A stretch of 46,481 nucleotides of DNA, taken from contig NZ_JAJNRQ010000008.1 in NCBI RefSeq assembly GCF_021083645.1, positions 1 through 46,481 on the forward strand, written 5' to 3'. Shown in pieces: positions 9,272 to 18,910 of this stretch. The notes below the pieces were generated by a model. That model worked only from the letters and a program-made list of their open reading frames with translations, searched no databases and was not told where the DNA came from. Source of the stretch: Schaalia sp. lx-260. GTDB lineage: Bacteria; Actinomycetota; Actinomycetes; Actinomycetales; Actinomycetaceae. Every line of letters starts with the position of its first letter. Position 1 is the stretch's first letter. The position numbers were made by a program, and so were the translations under genes.

Positions 9272-9898
9272 ATGAGTGAAAATGCGCTGAAAGATGTTCA
9301 TGAGAAACGACAGGTTATTGCACGCTCGCATCATTGGGATGGTCGAATAATAAGTGTTGTTGAAGATCATGTGCTTTTGAAAGCAGGAAGCAAGCCAGTC
9401 AAACGTGAATATGTCACACATCCTGGTGCTGTCGCTGTTGTGGCTTTACGTGGTGAAGCAGGCAAAGAAGAAATCCTGATGATTCGCCAGTATCGGCATC
9501 CTGTAAAAGCGTTCCTATGGGAAATTCCTGCAGGATTATTGGACTGTGTGGGTGAAACGCCTGTTGAGGCAGCACAACGTGAATTAGCGGAAGAAACAGA
9601 TTTAGCAGCGGATCAGTGGAATGTCTTAGTCGAATATTTTAATTCTCCTGGGTGTTCTACAGAATCTGTTCGTATTTTTCTTGCGCAAAATCTTCACACG
9701 ATACAAACAGGCTATGTGCGCACAGAAGAAGAAGCTGAGACTGAACTGCGTTGGGTTTTACTTGATGACGCTCTGAGGCAATGCCTTGAAGGAAATATAC
9801 ATAATCCCTCTGCAATAACAGGCATCATGGCAGCTTATGCGGCTCGTTCACGGTGCTGGGCAGATTTACGTGAAGCCAATGCGCAGTGGATGCGATAA
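9272..9898 (+). CDS. Nudix hydrolase, ADP-ribose pyrophosphatase type
   Basis: A 208-residue protein. The ATG at 9272 has AAAGGAAA at 9257–9264; an in-frame upstream start at 9203 does not. The Nudix box lies at about residues 86–110, with AGLLD, then GE, then REL and EE in correct register; the last Gly is replaced by Asp (EETD). The PAGLLD lead-in is typical of ADP-ribose pyrophosphatases, which split ADP-ribose to AMP and ribose 5-phosphate. Upstream, GTGACGATA occurs twice (9203–9211 and 9227–9235), a possible operator. TTGTAT at 9184 and GATAAT at 9208 with 18-base spacing could be the promoter. Confidence 0.85.
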   Translation: MSENALKDVHEKRQVIARSHHWDGRIISVVEDHVLLKAGSKPVKREYVTHPGAVAVVALRGEAGKEEILMIRQYRHPVKAFLWEIPAGLLDCVGETPVEAAQRELAEETDLAADQWNVLVEYFNSPGCSTESVRIFLAQNLHTIQTGYVRTEEEAETELRWVLLDDALRQCLEGNIHNPSAITGIMAAYAARSRCWADLREANAQWMR

Positions 9899-10002
9899 AT
9901 GCTCTTGCGAATTATGCCACCTCACCGAATTTCACAACGCCATTTTGTCGAAAAGGCCGTAGAATTTTGAAAGGTAGTGGATGAAATAGGACGGAGGGCC
10001 TA

Positions 10003-10698
10003 ATGGCTGAGCATACTGATGCTTGTACTCGCGAGCAGGTTCTTGACCTTGTCGTTGAAAAAGGCCCCGTCACTGCCTCAGTGATAGCCCGAGTTTTAGG
10101 GCTGACCACTGCTGCAGTGCGTCGTCACATTACTATTTTGCTAGATGGTGATGAAATTGCTGAACATGACCCGCGTCATCAAAGTAAACGCGGGAGAGGA
10201 CGCCCAGCACGTCACTATGTAGCAACTGAGCGTGCACACGAACGCCTGACAGATGCCTACAGTGAAATCGCAGTCAAAGCACTTGGATATTTAGGACAAG
10301 TTGGCGGCGAAGAAGCAGTGGAATCCTTTGCTGCTGCGCGTTCACGTGAAATTGAACGACGCTATGCGCCTATCGTTCGAGACGCAGGTAATGACCCACG
10401 AGTCCGCGCGCAAGCGCTCGCGGATGCCCTTACACAAGATGGTTACGCGGCGACTGTACGTGACATTGGCGGCGGCGGTTTCGCCATCCAATTATGCCAA
10501 GGACACTGTCCAATTCAGCAAGTAGCTGGAGATTATCCACAGCTCTGCGATGCGGAAACACAAGCATTTTCACGATTGCTTTCTGTACACGTGCAGCGAC
10601 TTGCCACACTCGCCGGTGGCGAACACGTGTGTACAACGCATATTCCGGTAAATACTCCGTTGATGCGTTCAAGCGCGAGGACTGTTTTACGTAAGTAA
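10003..10698 (+). CDS. sufR: SufR-like iron-sulfur transcriptional repressor
   Basis: A 231-residue regulator with a strong GGAGGG ribosome site at 9994–9999. Residues about 12–55 form a winged helix-turn-helix ([20 protein letters not shown]), followed by a basic [11 protein letters not shown] wing. The C-terminal half carries Cys165, Cys169 and Cys182 (CQGHC, then LC), matching the cluster-binding cysteines of SufR. It heads the suf genes, 61 bases before sufB. SufR homologues bind a 4Fe-4S cluster and repress suf when clusters are plentiful; autoregulation of this operon is inferred. A TAGAAT at 9960–9965 may be its -10 box. Confidence 0.9.
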   Translation: MAEHTDACTREQVLDLVVEKGPVTASVIARVLGLTTAAVRRHITILLDGDEIAEHDPRHQSKRGRGRPARHYVATERAHERLTDAYSEIAVKALGYLGQVGGEEAVESFAAARSREIERRYAPIVRDAGNDPRVRAQALADALTQDGYAATVRDIGGGGFAIQLCQGHCPIQQVAGDYPQLCDAETQAFSRLLSVHVQRLATLAGGEHVCTTHIPVNTPLMRSSARTVLRK

Positions 10699-10759
10699 AG
10701 CATTCAGGTGCTTAATCCCTGTTATTTTCACGGTTAAAACGAACAAAGAAGGAACACGT

Positions 10760-12211
10760 ATGACGCAGGCAGCGCCACAGACACAAAAAGTCGTGGATCA
10801 GCCTATGACTGACGAAGAAATCATCGGATCAATCGGCGCTTACGAATACGGATGGCGCGATAACGATGACTATTCGCAGGGGGCAAAATACGGTATTAAC
10901 GCGGATGTTGTTCGCGAAATCTCAGACCGTAAAGGCGAAAGCGAATGGATGCGCGAACGCCGCCTGAAGGCTCTTGAAATTTTTGAACGTAAACCCATGC
11001 CAACATGGGGACCAGATTTATCTTCCATTAACTTTGATGATTTCAAGTACTACGTCACGCCAACAGATCGCACCGTCGCAAGCTGGGAAGATCTGCCTGA
11101 CGATATACGTAAAACCTATGATCGCCTCGGAATCCCAGAGGCTGAAAAGAACCGCCTCGTTGCAGGTGTTGCTGCACAATATGAATCCGAAGTTGTATAC
11201 CACCAAATTCAAGAAGACCTTGAAAAACAAGGCGTGATCTTCCTAGACACCGATACGGGTCTACGTGAATACCCTGAAATTTTTGAGGAATACTTCGGGC
11301 GCTGTATACCTGCAGGTGATAACAAGTTTGCTGCACTCAATACCGCTGCATGGTCGGGTGGCTCATTTGTTTACGTACCACCGGGTGTGCATGTTGATAT
11401 CCCATTACAAGCATACTTCCGTATCAACACTGAAGCCCTCGGTCAATTTGAACGCACACTGATCATTGCGGACGAAGGCTCTTACGTACACTACGTTGAA
11501 GGATGCACCGCACCAATCTATGACGAAAATTCATTGCACTCCGGTGTGATTGAAATTTTCGTGAAAAAAGATGCCCGCGTGCGCTATACAACAATTCAGA
11601 ACTGGTCAACAAATGTTCTCAACCTCGTGACACAACGAGCCATGGTTGAAGAAGGCGGCACCATGGAATGGGTAGATGGCAACATGGGAGCCGCTATCAC
11701 CATGAAATATCCAGCTTGCTTCCTGATGGGTGAACACGCACGAGGAGAAACCCTCTCCATTGGTTTCGCAGGACCCGGGCAACACCAAGACACCGGAGCA
11801 AAGATGGTGCACATGGCACCGCACACTTCCTCGTCAATCACCTCAAAGTCTGTTTCACGAGGCGGTGGCCGCACTTCCTACCGTGGTCTTGTGCAAGTAA
11901 ACGCGCGTGCGCGCCACTCCAAATCAAATGTGTTATGCGACGCATTACTGGTTGACAAAGTATCACGCACAGACACATACCCCTACGTTGACGTGCGCAC
12001 AGACGACGTAGAAATGGGACATGAAGCCACCGTTTCTAAAGTCTCAGAAGATCAATTGTTCTACCTGATGAGCCGTGGCTTAGAAGAATCTGAAGCTATG
12101 GCAATGATTGTGCGTGGCTTCGTTGAACCCATTGCGAAAGAACTACCAATGGAATACGCACTTGAACTGAACCGTCTCATCGAATTGCAGATGGAAGGAT
12201 CCGTCGGCTGA
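10760..12211 (+). CDS. sufB: Fe-S cluster assembly scaffold SufB
   Basis: A 483-residue SufB, the scaffold subunit of the SufBCD complex on which clusters are built with sulfur from SufS/SufU. It has the usual length, an N-terminal helical part and a C-terminal beta-helix core that ends with the shared SufB/SufD block [12 protein letters not shown]. The stretch beginning [13 protein letters not shown] is typical of SufB. Start ATG at 10760 with AAGGAA upstream. It follows sufR and precedes sufD by one base, so the genes are co-transcribed. Confidence 0.97.
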   Translation: MTQAAPQTQKVVDQPMTDEEIIGSIGAYEYGWRDNDDYSQGAKYGINADVVREISDRKGESEWMRERRLKALEIFERKPMPTWGPDLSSINFDDFKYYVTPTDRTVASWEDLPDDIRKTYDRLGIPEAEKNRLVAGVAAQYESEVVYHQIQEDLEKQGVIFLDTDTGLREYPEIFEEYFGRCIPAGDNKFAALNTAAWSGGSFVYVPPGVHVDIPLQAYFRINTEALGQFERTLIIADEGSYVHYVEGCTAPIYDENSLHSGVIEIFVKKDARVRYTTIQNWSTNVLNLVTQRAMVEEGGTMEWVDGNMGAAITMKYPACFLMGEHARGETLSIGFAGPGQHQDTGAKMVHMAPHTSSSITSKSVSRGGGRTSYRGLVQVNARARHSKSNVLCDALLVDKVSRTDTYPYVDVRTDDVEMGHEATVSKVSEDQLFYLMSRGLEESEAMAMIVRGFVEPIAKELPMEYALELNRLIELQMEGSVG

Positions 12212-12212
12212 T

Positions 12213-13382
12213 ATGACTACAACAAATATCACTGAACGCCCACATTCTCATGGGCTTACCCCTTCTACTATTAACCGTGCTGATCGTTTTGCCACCTTTG
12301 ATTTGGCTCAAATGCCTATGCCAGCAGGACGAGAAGAGGACTGGCGTTTCACCCCGATGCGTCGCATTGAGAGAATCCTTGATCCTTCGCTCTACAGTGA
12401 ACAAGATGCCCCTGTGACGGTGAATGCTCCTGAAGGGGTACAGGTAGAAACAGTTGAACGCACAGATAAACGTCTGGGAAGTATTCTTGCACCAACAGAC
12501 CGCGCCGCTGCTGTGGCATGGGATCGTTTCAGCACATCAACTGTGATTACTATTCCCAAAGGCATTACTTTGGACACCCCAATCATAGTGACTGTGGATG
12601 AACTGGCTGATATTCGTGCGCAACATATTTTTATTGAAGCCTGCGAACAATCCCAAGCCACCGTTATTCTTACCCATAGCGGGGGGAATACATCCGCACT
12701 TGCGCAAACTGTTGAAATCACAGCAGGGGACGCCTCACAACTGACCGTTGTCAGTGTTCAAGAATGGGATGAGGAAGTCACCCATGCTTCCAGCCATCGT
12801 TTAGCGATCGGTCGTGATTCCCGTGTTAAACACATCGTCGTTACTCTGGGCGGCGATCTTGTCCGTGTAAATGCGGAAACAGATTTCCGAGGCCCCGGAG
12901 CTGAACTGACAATGCTGGGCCTGTACTTCGTTGATGCAGGACAACATTTAGAACATCGTATTTTTGTGGATCATTCACAACCGAATTGCTACTCGCGAGT
13001 AACCTACAAAGGCGCATTGCAAGGGCGCGACGCACATTCAGTATGGATTGGTGACTGCCTCATACGTGAAGCCGCTGATGGGACAGACACATACGAGCTG
13101 AACCGCAACCTAGTTTTATCTGAGGGAGCGAAAGCAGACTCTGTGCCAAACCTCGAAATTGAAAACGGTGAAATCGCCGGCGCAGGCCACGCATCAGCGA
13201 CAGGACGTTTTGACGATGAACAGCTTTTCTATCTGATGAGTCGAGGTATTCCAGAAAAAGAAGCCCGTCGCCTGGTTGTTAGAGGCTTCTTTGCTGAACT
13301 TATTGACCAAATTGGTGTGCCTTCCGTACAGGAACATCTGATGACCGCTATTGAGAAAGAACTCGCGCGATCTGCGCAGTAA
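12213..13382 (+). CDS. sufD: Fe-S cluster assembly protein SufD
   Basis: A 389-residue SufD, partner of SufB and SufC. The C-terminal part shows the family block [19 protein letters not shown] and a beta-helix core rich in short strands. The ATG comes one base after the sufB stop. After its stop a 71-base gap precedes sufC, holding a short inverted repeat (ACCAC/GTGGT near 13416–13433) and the GGAGG site of sufC. Confidence 0.96.
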   Translation: MTTTNITERPHSHGLTPSTINRADRFATFDLAQMPMPAGREEDWRFTPMRRIERILDPSLYSEQDAPVTVNAPEGVQVETVERTDKRLGSILAPTDRAAAVAWDRFSTSTVITIPKGITLDTPIIVTVDELADIRAQHIFIEACEQSQATVILTHSGGNTSALAQTVEITAGDASQLTVVSVQEWDEEVTHASSHRLAIGRDSRVKHIVVTLGGDLVRVNAETDFRGPGAELTMLGLYFVDAGQHLEHRIFVDHSQPNCYSRVTYKGALQGRDAHSVWIGDCLIREAADGTDTYELNRNLVLSEGAKADSVPNLEIENGEIAGAGHASATGRFDDEQLFYLMSRGIPEKEARRLVVRGFFAELIDQIGVPSVQEHLMTAIEKELARSAQ

Positions 13383-13453
13383 ATCCTGATCCCACTTCAT
13401 AGACGACGAGCGGAAACCACAATAATTGGTGGTACAAACGCTGAGGAGGAAAA

Positions 13454-14206
13454 ATGTCCACTCTGACAATTAAAGATCTTCACGTCACCGTTGAAACCAG
13501 TGACGGCCCGAAAGAAATCCTTAAAGGTGTAAACCTTACTATTCGTTCCGGTGAAATCCACGCCATTATGGGACCGAATGGATCAGGAAAATCCACTCTT
13601 GCTTATGCGCTTGCAGGACACCCCGCCTACGAAATCACTTCAGGTGAAGCATGGCTTGACGATCAACTGATTACCGAAATGGGAGTTGACGAACGCGCTC
13701 GAGCAGGCCTTTTCTTGGCTATGCAATACCCGGTAGAAGTTGCAGGGGTATCCGTATCAAATTTCCTGCGCTCAGCAAAAACCGCCATTGACGGTGAAGC
13801 ACCTGCGATCCGTCACTGGATGAAAGATGTCAAGAGCGCAATGGATAATCTGCGTATGGATCCTGCCTTCGCTGAACGTGATGTGAACGTAGGATTCTCA
13901 GGCGGTGAAAAGAAGCGTTTAGAAATCCTCCAAATGGAATTGCTGAAACCATCTTTTGCTGTCCTTGATGAAACAGATTCAGGTTTGGATGTCGACGCAC
14001 TGCGTATCGTATCTGAAGGAGTAAACCGAGTACATGACACAACCCAATGCGGTGTCATGCTGATTACTCACTACACGCGCATCCTGCGTTATATTCGTCC
14101 AAGCCACGTGCATGTTTTCGTTAATGGTCGAGTTGCAGCCCAGGGCGGTCCTGAGCTTGCTGACGCCCTCGAAGAAAACGGTTACGACGAATACCTGACA
14201 CGCTGA
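13454..14206 (+). CDS. sufC: Fe-S assembly ATPase SufC
   Basis: A 250-residue ABC-type ATPase driving SufBCD. Walker A is GPNGSGKST at about residues 40–48. The signature FSGGEKKR and Walker B FAVLDETDSGLD are intact, with the SufC-specific Thr-Asp after the Glu, and the H-loop is ITHY. AGGAGG at 13442–13447 gives optimal spacing to the ATG. Normal length. Confidence 0.97.
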   Translation: MSTLTIKDLHVTVETSDGPKEILKGVNLTIRSGEIHAIMGPNGSGKSTLAYALAGHPAYEITSGEAWLDDQLITEMGVDERARAGLFLAMQYPVEVAGVSVSNFLRSAKTAIDGEAPAIRHWMKDVKSAMDNLRMDPAFAERDVNVGFSGGEKKRLEILQMELLKPSFAVLDETDSGLDVDALRIVSEGVNRVHDTTQCGVMLITHYTRILRYIRPSHVHVFVNGRVAAQGGPELADALEENGYDEYLTR

Positions 14207-14218
14207 GGGTAAAAATTC

Positions 14219-15517
14219 ATGACAGAGGCACTTTCTGCGAGTCCTTTTAACGCTGACGAAATAGAAAAGATTCGTCGAGACTTCCCAATCCTGAAACGTA
14301 CAGGCAGGGGAGGACGACCAATCGCTTACCTTGATTCTTCAGCGACCTCGCAGAAACCTGCCTGTGTTATAGACGCGGAAGCACAGTTTTATCGTCACTC
14401 AAATGCTGCTGTACACCGTGGCACCCACCTACTAGGTGATGAATCCACACAGATTTATGAAGACGGCCGGCACGCACTAGCACATTTCATAGGTGGAGCA
14501 AGCGATGAAATCGTGTGGACAAAAAACGCGACAGAAGCTATCAACCTGCTTGCCTTATCAATGGGACATGCCTCATTGGGACGCGGAGGAGCCCAAGCCG
14601 CACCTTTACGAATAGGCGCAGGTGACCGTATTGTTGTCACACGAGCTGAACATCACGCGAACCTTATTCCATGGCAAGAACTGTGTGCCCGTACAGGTGC
14701 AGAACTTGCATGGCTCGACCTTACCCCAGACGGACAAATTGACCTCAATACTTTATCCGTTATCACTGAGCGCACTCGTCTGGTCGCTTTCACACATGTA
14801 TCAAATGTGACAGGAGCGATTTCGCCTATTGACGCTATCATTGCTGCTGCACGTCGTGTGGGCGCCCTTATTCTTTTAGATACATGCCAATCAAGTGCCC
14901 ACATGCCTGTGAATATTGCTGCACTCGATATTGATTGTGCTGTTTTTTCTTCACATAAAATGCTTGGCCCTACAGGGGTAGGTGCTTTATGGGCCAGACG
15001 TGAACTGCTTGAAATGATGCCGCCTGTTTTTACAGGAGGCTCCATGATCGCAGGGGTCACGATGACAGAGGCAGAATACATGCCAGCGCCGGAACGTTTT
15101 GAAGCAGGCTCGCAACCGGTCGCACAAATTGCTGGATGGACAGCCGCATTAGAATACCTTTCAGGGTGGGGAATGAGCCGCCTTGAAGCACATGAAAAAG
15201 TACTCACACAACGTTTACTTGAAGGAATCTCACAGATACCGAATGTGCGTATCCTTGGCCCCTCAGCTGCACATGAACGCATAGGTGTTGTGAGTTTTGC
15301 GGTGGAAGGTGTGCATCCGCATGATGTGGGGCAAGTCATGGATGCAGAAGATGTTGCTGTGCGAGTAGGACACCATTGCGCTATTCCATTACATACTTTC
15401 TTTGGAGTGCGATCCTCAAATCGTGCATCTCTTGGAATCATGACAAATAATGAGGACGTAGATCGTTGCGTAGAGGCGCTCGCTTCGGTGGGTCGTTATT
15501 TTGGAGGTGCCCGATGA
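14219..15517 (+). CDS. sufS: SufS-type cysteine desulfurase
   Basis: A 432-residue PLP-dependent enzyme converting cysteine to alanine plus enzyme-bound sulfur for cluster building. The PLP lysine is in SSHKMLGPTG (near residue 248) and the catalytic cysteine in RVGHHCAIP (near residue 387); AEHHANLIPW and HVSNVTG are also typical. It overlaps sufU by 4 bases. The whole group II desulfurase fold is present. Confidence 0.96.
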   Translation: MTEALSASPFNADEIEKIRRDFPILKRTGRGGRPIAYLDSSATSQKPACVIDAEAQFYRHSNAAVHRGTHLLGDESTQIYEDGRHALAHFIGGASDEIVWTKNATEAINLLALSMGHASLGRGGAQAAPLRIGAGDRIVVTRAEHHANLIPWQELCARTGAELAWLDLTPDGQIDLNTLSVITERTRLVAFTHVSNVTGAISPIDAIIAAARRVGALILLDTCQSSAHMPVNIAALDIDCAVFSSHKMLGPTGVGALWARRELLEMMPPVFTGGSMIAGVTMTEAEYMPAPERFEAGSQPVAQIAGWTAALEYLSGWGMSRLEAHEKVLTQRLLEGISQIPNVRILGPSAAHERIGVVSFAVEGVHPHDVGQVMDAEDVAVRVGHHCAIPLHTFFGVRSSNRASLGIMTNNEDVDRCVEALASVGRYFGGAR

Positions 15518-15981
15518 GTAGTCTTGACCAGTTGTACCAGCAGGTCATTTTGGATCATTCCAAAGAACGACACGGCAGTGGACCTGTAGGTAGTTACGCG
15601 GTGCAGTCACATCAGGTGAATCCTACCTGTGGTGATGAAGTCACGTTAGGTGTGACTTTAGATGCTGACCAGCGGATAGGGAGTATTTCGTGGGATGGGG
15701 AGGGCTGTTCCATTTCGCAAGCCTCATTGTCGATGCTTTATGACCTTGTACGTGGAAAAAATGCGGATGAAGTGGCTGCTTTATATGCAGCAATGGAAAC
15801 AATGATGCATTCACGTGGGCGAGGAGTATCAGAAGATATTCTTGACATCTTAGAAGATGCTGCTGCTTTGGAAGGGACATCGCAATTTCCTAACCGCGTA
15901 AAATGCGCGCTTTTAGGTTGGTACGCTTTACGTGATGCACTGACTAAACTTGGCACAGATATTGCAGGAGAAAATAAATGA
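15514..15981 (+). CDS. sufU: SufU-type zinc-dependent sulfur carrier
   Basis: A 155-residue SufU. I place the start at the ATG at 15514, which overlaps the sufS stop and has GGAGG upstream at 15503–15507. Zinc and sulfur-transfer residues are visible: Cys-Gly-Asp in NPTCGDEV, Cys in EGCSISQAS and Cys in RVKCALLGW. In Gram-positive bacteria SufU takes the persulfide from SufS and hands it to SufBCD. Overlaps the next gene by 4 bases. Confidence 0.95.
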   Translation: MSSLDQLYQQVILDHSKERHGSGPVGSYAVQSHQVNPTCGDEVTLGVTLDADQRIGSISWDGEGCSISQASLSMLYDLVRGKNADEVAALYAAMETMMHSRGRGVSEDILDILEDAAALEGTSQFPNRVKCALLGWYALRDALTKLGTDIAGENK

Positions 15982-16406
15982 ATAATCCAATGGCCCAATC
16001 TGAACCAGTGGAGCAGCGCTTTGCTCCTGTGGAATCAGCAGCGACATCCGACGCACAGGTACGTAACATTGAAGGCACAGACATTATTGAAAATGGCAGT
16101 GTCAATGGTGAAGATATCCTTGAAGCATTACGTGATGTGATTGACCCTGAACTGGGAATTAACATCGTAGACTTGGGTTTAGTTTACGGGGTTATCGTAT
16201 CGCCTGAGGACGCGATTACATTGGACATGACCTTGACATCTGCTGCCTGCCCTTTGACGGATGTGATTGAAAGACAAGCACAAATGGTTCTGGCTATTTT
16301 CAGTGCAGATGTATCAATTAACTGGGTATGGATGCCAGCATGGGGACCGGACCGTATTACTCCTGATGGACGCGATCAACTGCGTGCGATTGGCTTTAAT
16401 GTCTGA
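15978..16406 (+). CDS. sufT: SufT / MIP18-family protein (DUF59)
   Basis: A 142-residue protein with a variable first 45 residues and a DUF59 domain: DPELGINIVDLGLVYG followed by TSAACPLTD with the conserved Cys. SufT homologues help Fe-S cluster maturation or delivery. It closes the suf operon, overlapping sufU by 4 bases. The start may instead be the in-frame ATG at 15990. Confidence 0.9.
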   Translation: MNNPMAQSEPVEQRFAPVESAATSDAQVRNIEGTDIIENGSVNGEDILEALRDVIDPELGINIVDLGLVYGVIVSPEDAITLDMTLTSAACPLTDVIERQAQMVLAIFSADVSINWVWMPAWGPDRITPDGRDQLRAIGFNV

Positions 16407-16723
16407 TTGCTGCTGAAGCCTGACGGCATTTCAGTAGGAGGTAAGGAAGAAAGAATATCTTTTACTTCTTCACCTCAAACACACGTTCATATTGCGCGGA
16501 TAAAGTAACGCTGAAAGTAAAAAGTAAGAGCGGATTATGGACTGCCGTTACTGATGATGAAGTTTTATCCGAGGTCTACCCATAATTGCTGCATCATACC
16601 AACTCAAGTATTACACGCAGCATAAAACATGGGGTCATACCCAAAAATATTCACCCCGCTTATTGCATAGAAGCAAAGAGAAACGGGGTGAATACAACAG
16701 TCACTCTGTGAAAAGTTCATAAA
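16407..16723. other. Intergenic region between convergent suf and tgt
   Basis: No gene is visible. The only clear element is the inverted repeat at 16648–16694 near the tgt end. The rest is unremarkable AT-rich DNA without start/ribosome-site pairs worth calling. Confidence 0.6.
16648..16694. terminator. Compound hairpin between convergent operons
   Basis: TATTCACCCCG (16648–16658) is perfectly complementary to CGGGGTGAATA (16684–16694). Inside the loop TTGC and GCAA can form a second small stem. The position between convergent sufT and tgt suggests a bidirectional terminator. Confidence 0.65.
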
Positions 16724-18043
16724 CTATGAACCAGAAGTTGACCTTTTTGCTGTGAAACGACCAAGCATATCGTCGCGGAAATCCGTGTAACAGTCCTCAT
16801 CAATTGACTGACGAATCGCATCAACCAGACGCAGAGTAAACCATTCATTGTGAATGGTTGCCAGCGTGTAACACAACAGCTCTTTCGCCTTGAATAAATG
16901 GTGAATATACGCACGAGTGTAATGTGTACATGTATAGCAGCCGCAACCATCAACAAGGGGAGAAAAATCGCGTCGGAAACGTGAGTTCGTGATGTTAAAA
17001 CGACCATGAGGACCATAAATAGCGGCATTACGAGCCACACGCGAAGGATTCACACAGTCAAAAGTGTCCGCTCCGGCCTCGACCCCACGGAAAAAATCAT
17101 CAGGCTCAGAGATACCTAACAGATGACGTGGACGATCCTCGGGAAGCTCTGAGCAAACCCATGTCAAGATTTTCCCGAGGTTTTCTTTTTCTAACGCGCC
17201 ACCTAAACCAAAACCATCAAAACGTTGGCCCTCTACCTCCATATCAGCGAGTGTTCGAGCAGCATGGCGACGTAAATCCTCATATTGAGCGCCCTGAACA
17301 ACACCCCATAACTGCTGATATGGATAAGAAGCACGTTCCTCGGTCAGTCGTTTATGTTCAGCTAAACAACGACGCGCCCACCTGTGAGTACGTTCCAACG
17401 ACTCCACCTGATATGAGTACGGGTGCAGCAGTGAGGTCAACTCATCAAAAGCAAACATGATGTCTGAACCCAGATGATGTTGAATACGCATAGACACTTC
17501 AGGAGTGAAACGATGTTTCGCGCCATCAATATGACTGCGGAAAGTTACAGAATCATCGTCAACAACCGCGCGGGAAGCCTTCACTGCTTGACGATGAATA
17601 CGTGGATCACCTGTATCAGAAGCGCCAGAAAACTCCTGCGAGAGGACCTTCTTAAAACCTGACCCCAAGGAAAGAACTTGGAAACCGCCTGAATCAGTGT
17701 ATGTCGGGCCAGCCCAATTCATAAAAGAACCAAGGCCACCCGCCTCGTCAACAAGTTCTGCGCCCGGCTGTAAATACAGGTGATACGCATTCGCTAGGAC
17801 AGCTTGAGCACCACATGAGCGAATCATTTCAGGAACAAGAGCTTTGACTGTTGCCTTTGTTCCCACCGGAATAAAAGCAGGAGTACGAATAATCCCATGT
17901 GCAGTATGGAGTGTCCCTGTTCGTCCGAGCTCGTTTCCCGTGGTTAAACGGGTACGAATATCAAAACCGCGGTCACGAATTGACTCAGGGAAAGAAGATG
18001 CAGTGTGCTCCTGAGGAGGAGCAGAAAGCCAATTTTCAATCAT
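16724..18043 (-). CDS. tgt: tRNA-guanine transglycosylase
   Basis: A 439-residue bacterial-type Tgt, exchanging guanine-34 of GUN tRNAs for a queuosine precursor. YTDSGGFQVLSL carries the first catalytic Asp and FDCVNPSRVARNA the second. The zinc site is C-G-C-Y-T-C-T-H near residue 370 with a later His (TIHNEW). The first ~25 residues look variable. The start overlaps the yhhQ stop by 4 bases, so the pair is an operon with the importer. No queC, queD, queE or queF is seen here. Confidence 0.95.
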   Translation of the reverse strand: MIENWLSAPPQEHTASSFPESIRDRGFDIRTRLTTGNELGRTGTLHTAHGIIRTPAFIPVGTKATVKALVPEMIRSCGAQAVLANAYHLYLQPGAELVDEAGGLGSFMNWAGPTYTDSGGFQVLSLGSGFKKVLSQEFSGASDTGDPRIHRQAVKASRAVVDDDSVTFRSHIDGAKHRFTPEVSMRIQHHLGSDIMFAFDELTSLLHPYSYQVESLERTHRWARRCLAEHKRLTEERASYPYQQLWGVVQGAQYEDLRRHAARTLADMEVEGQRFDGFGLGGALEKENLGKILTWVCSELPEDRPRHLLGISEPDDFFRGVEAGADTFDCVNPSRVARNAAIYGPHGRFNITNSRFRRDFSPLVDGCGCYTCTHYTRAYIHHLFKAKELLCYTLATIHNEWFTLRLVDAIRQSIDEDCYTDFRDDMLGRFTAKRSTSGS

Positions 18044-18732
18044 GCGGCAAGTACTTCCTGCCCGGAAAGCCCTTCAACACGTCGAATAAAAGCAATGACG
18101 CGGTATGTGATCGGCAGAAGAACAACTTCTACAGCTACTTTATACACGTAGCCCGTGATGATGTAGTTCAGGAACTCGTAGCCGGGGATAACTCCGATAA
18201 AGGCAATCGTGCAGAAAAGCACGGTGTCTGCTGCCTCACCGACCATTGTAGAACCGATAAGACGCGCCCATAAACGATGCGCACCCCAGCGTTGACGGAT
18301 CATAACAAGGACAAAAGCGTTAATCAGCTGACCGGCAAGATATCCAATGACAGAAGCAGCCACAATACGTGGAACAAAGCCGAGGACAGCTTCAAAAGAT
18401 TCCTGCGCTTCATAGCCCGGACCGATAGGGGAAATCTGGACAAGATAGAAAGAAAGCGAAGCAAGTATAGACGCCGCAAAGCCCATGATAATGACTCTGC
18501 GTGCTCGACCAAAGCCGTAAACCTCAGCTAAGACATCGCCCAAAATATATGTCAAAGGAAAAAGTAATGCGCCACCATCAAAGACAAGGTGAATAGGCCC
18601 TGCATCCAATGCGGTTACTTTTGTTGCAGCGATATTAGATATCAGCAAAAAAGCAACAAACATGACAGCAACAATGTCATATACGCGGGGAATACGAAGT
18701 GACGGTGAAACAGAAGAATCAGGAAAAGACAC
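18040..18732 (-). CDS. yhhQ: Queuosine precursor transporter (VUT/YhhQ family)
   Basis: A 230-residue integral membrane protein with about six hydrophobic segments. LLISNIAATKV near the N-terminus and the acidic/aromatic block FPLTYILGDVLAEVYG are hallmark YhhQ motifs. Start GTG at 18732 with AGAGGT 7–12 bases upstream on the minus strand. Coupling to tgt supports import of preQ0, preQ1 or queuine. The upstream 178 bases are shared with the divergent ABC-F gene; I could not recognise a preQ1 riboswitch in them. Confidence 0.93.
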   Translation of the reverse strand: MSFPDSSVSPSLRIPRVYDIVAVMFVAFLLISNIAATKVTALDAGPIHLVFDGGALLFPLTYILGDVLAEVYGFGRARRVIIMGFAASILASLSFYLVQISPIGPGYEAQESFEAVLGFVPRIVAASVIGYLAGQLINAFVLVMIRQRWGAHRLWARLIGSTMVGEAADTVLFCTIAFIGVIPGYEFLNYIITGYVYKVAVEVVLLPITYRVIAFIRRVEGLSGQEVLAA

Positions 18733-18898
18733 AATAAACCTCTATGCGTAGACAAAATGCATATTTAATTCTGCCTGTTGTACGGAAAAAATGCTGATTC
18801 TGACACGTGATGAAGGCGTGGTGATATCCACAAAGAAACGGAATAGTAGGAATAACACCAACAGGGAGAGTATTTACTTCCGCACAGAGTGAGCAGAG

Positions 18899-18910
18899 TA
18901 AAATACACGA
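18899..18910 (+). promoter_or_regulatory. -10 box placing a leaderless transcript
   Basis: TAAAAT at 18899–18904 ends 6 bases before the GTG at 18911, and no Shine-Dalgarno sequence precedes that GTG. Transcription would begin at or next to the start codon, giving a leaderless mRNA, a common arrangement in actinobacteria. Confidence 0.5.

Noticed and set aside
14653-15441. 262-residue minus-strand frame inside sufS
   Set aside because: The plus-strand SufS is intact with all catalytic motifs; the antisense frame is a composition artefact.
18733-18910. preQ1 riboswitch upstream of yhhQ
   Set aside because: I could not find the short hairpin plus A-rich tail of a preQ1-I aptamer.
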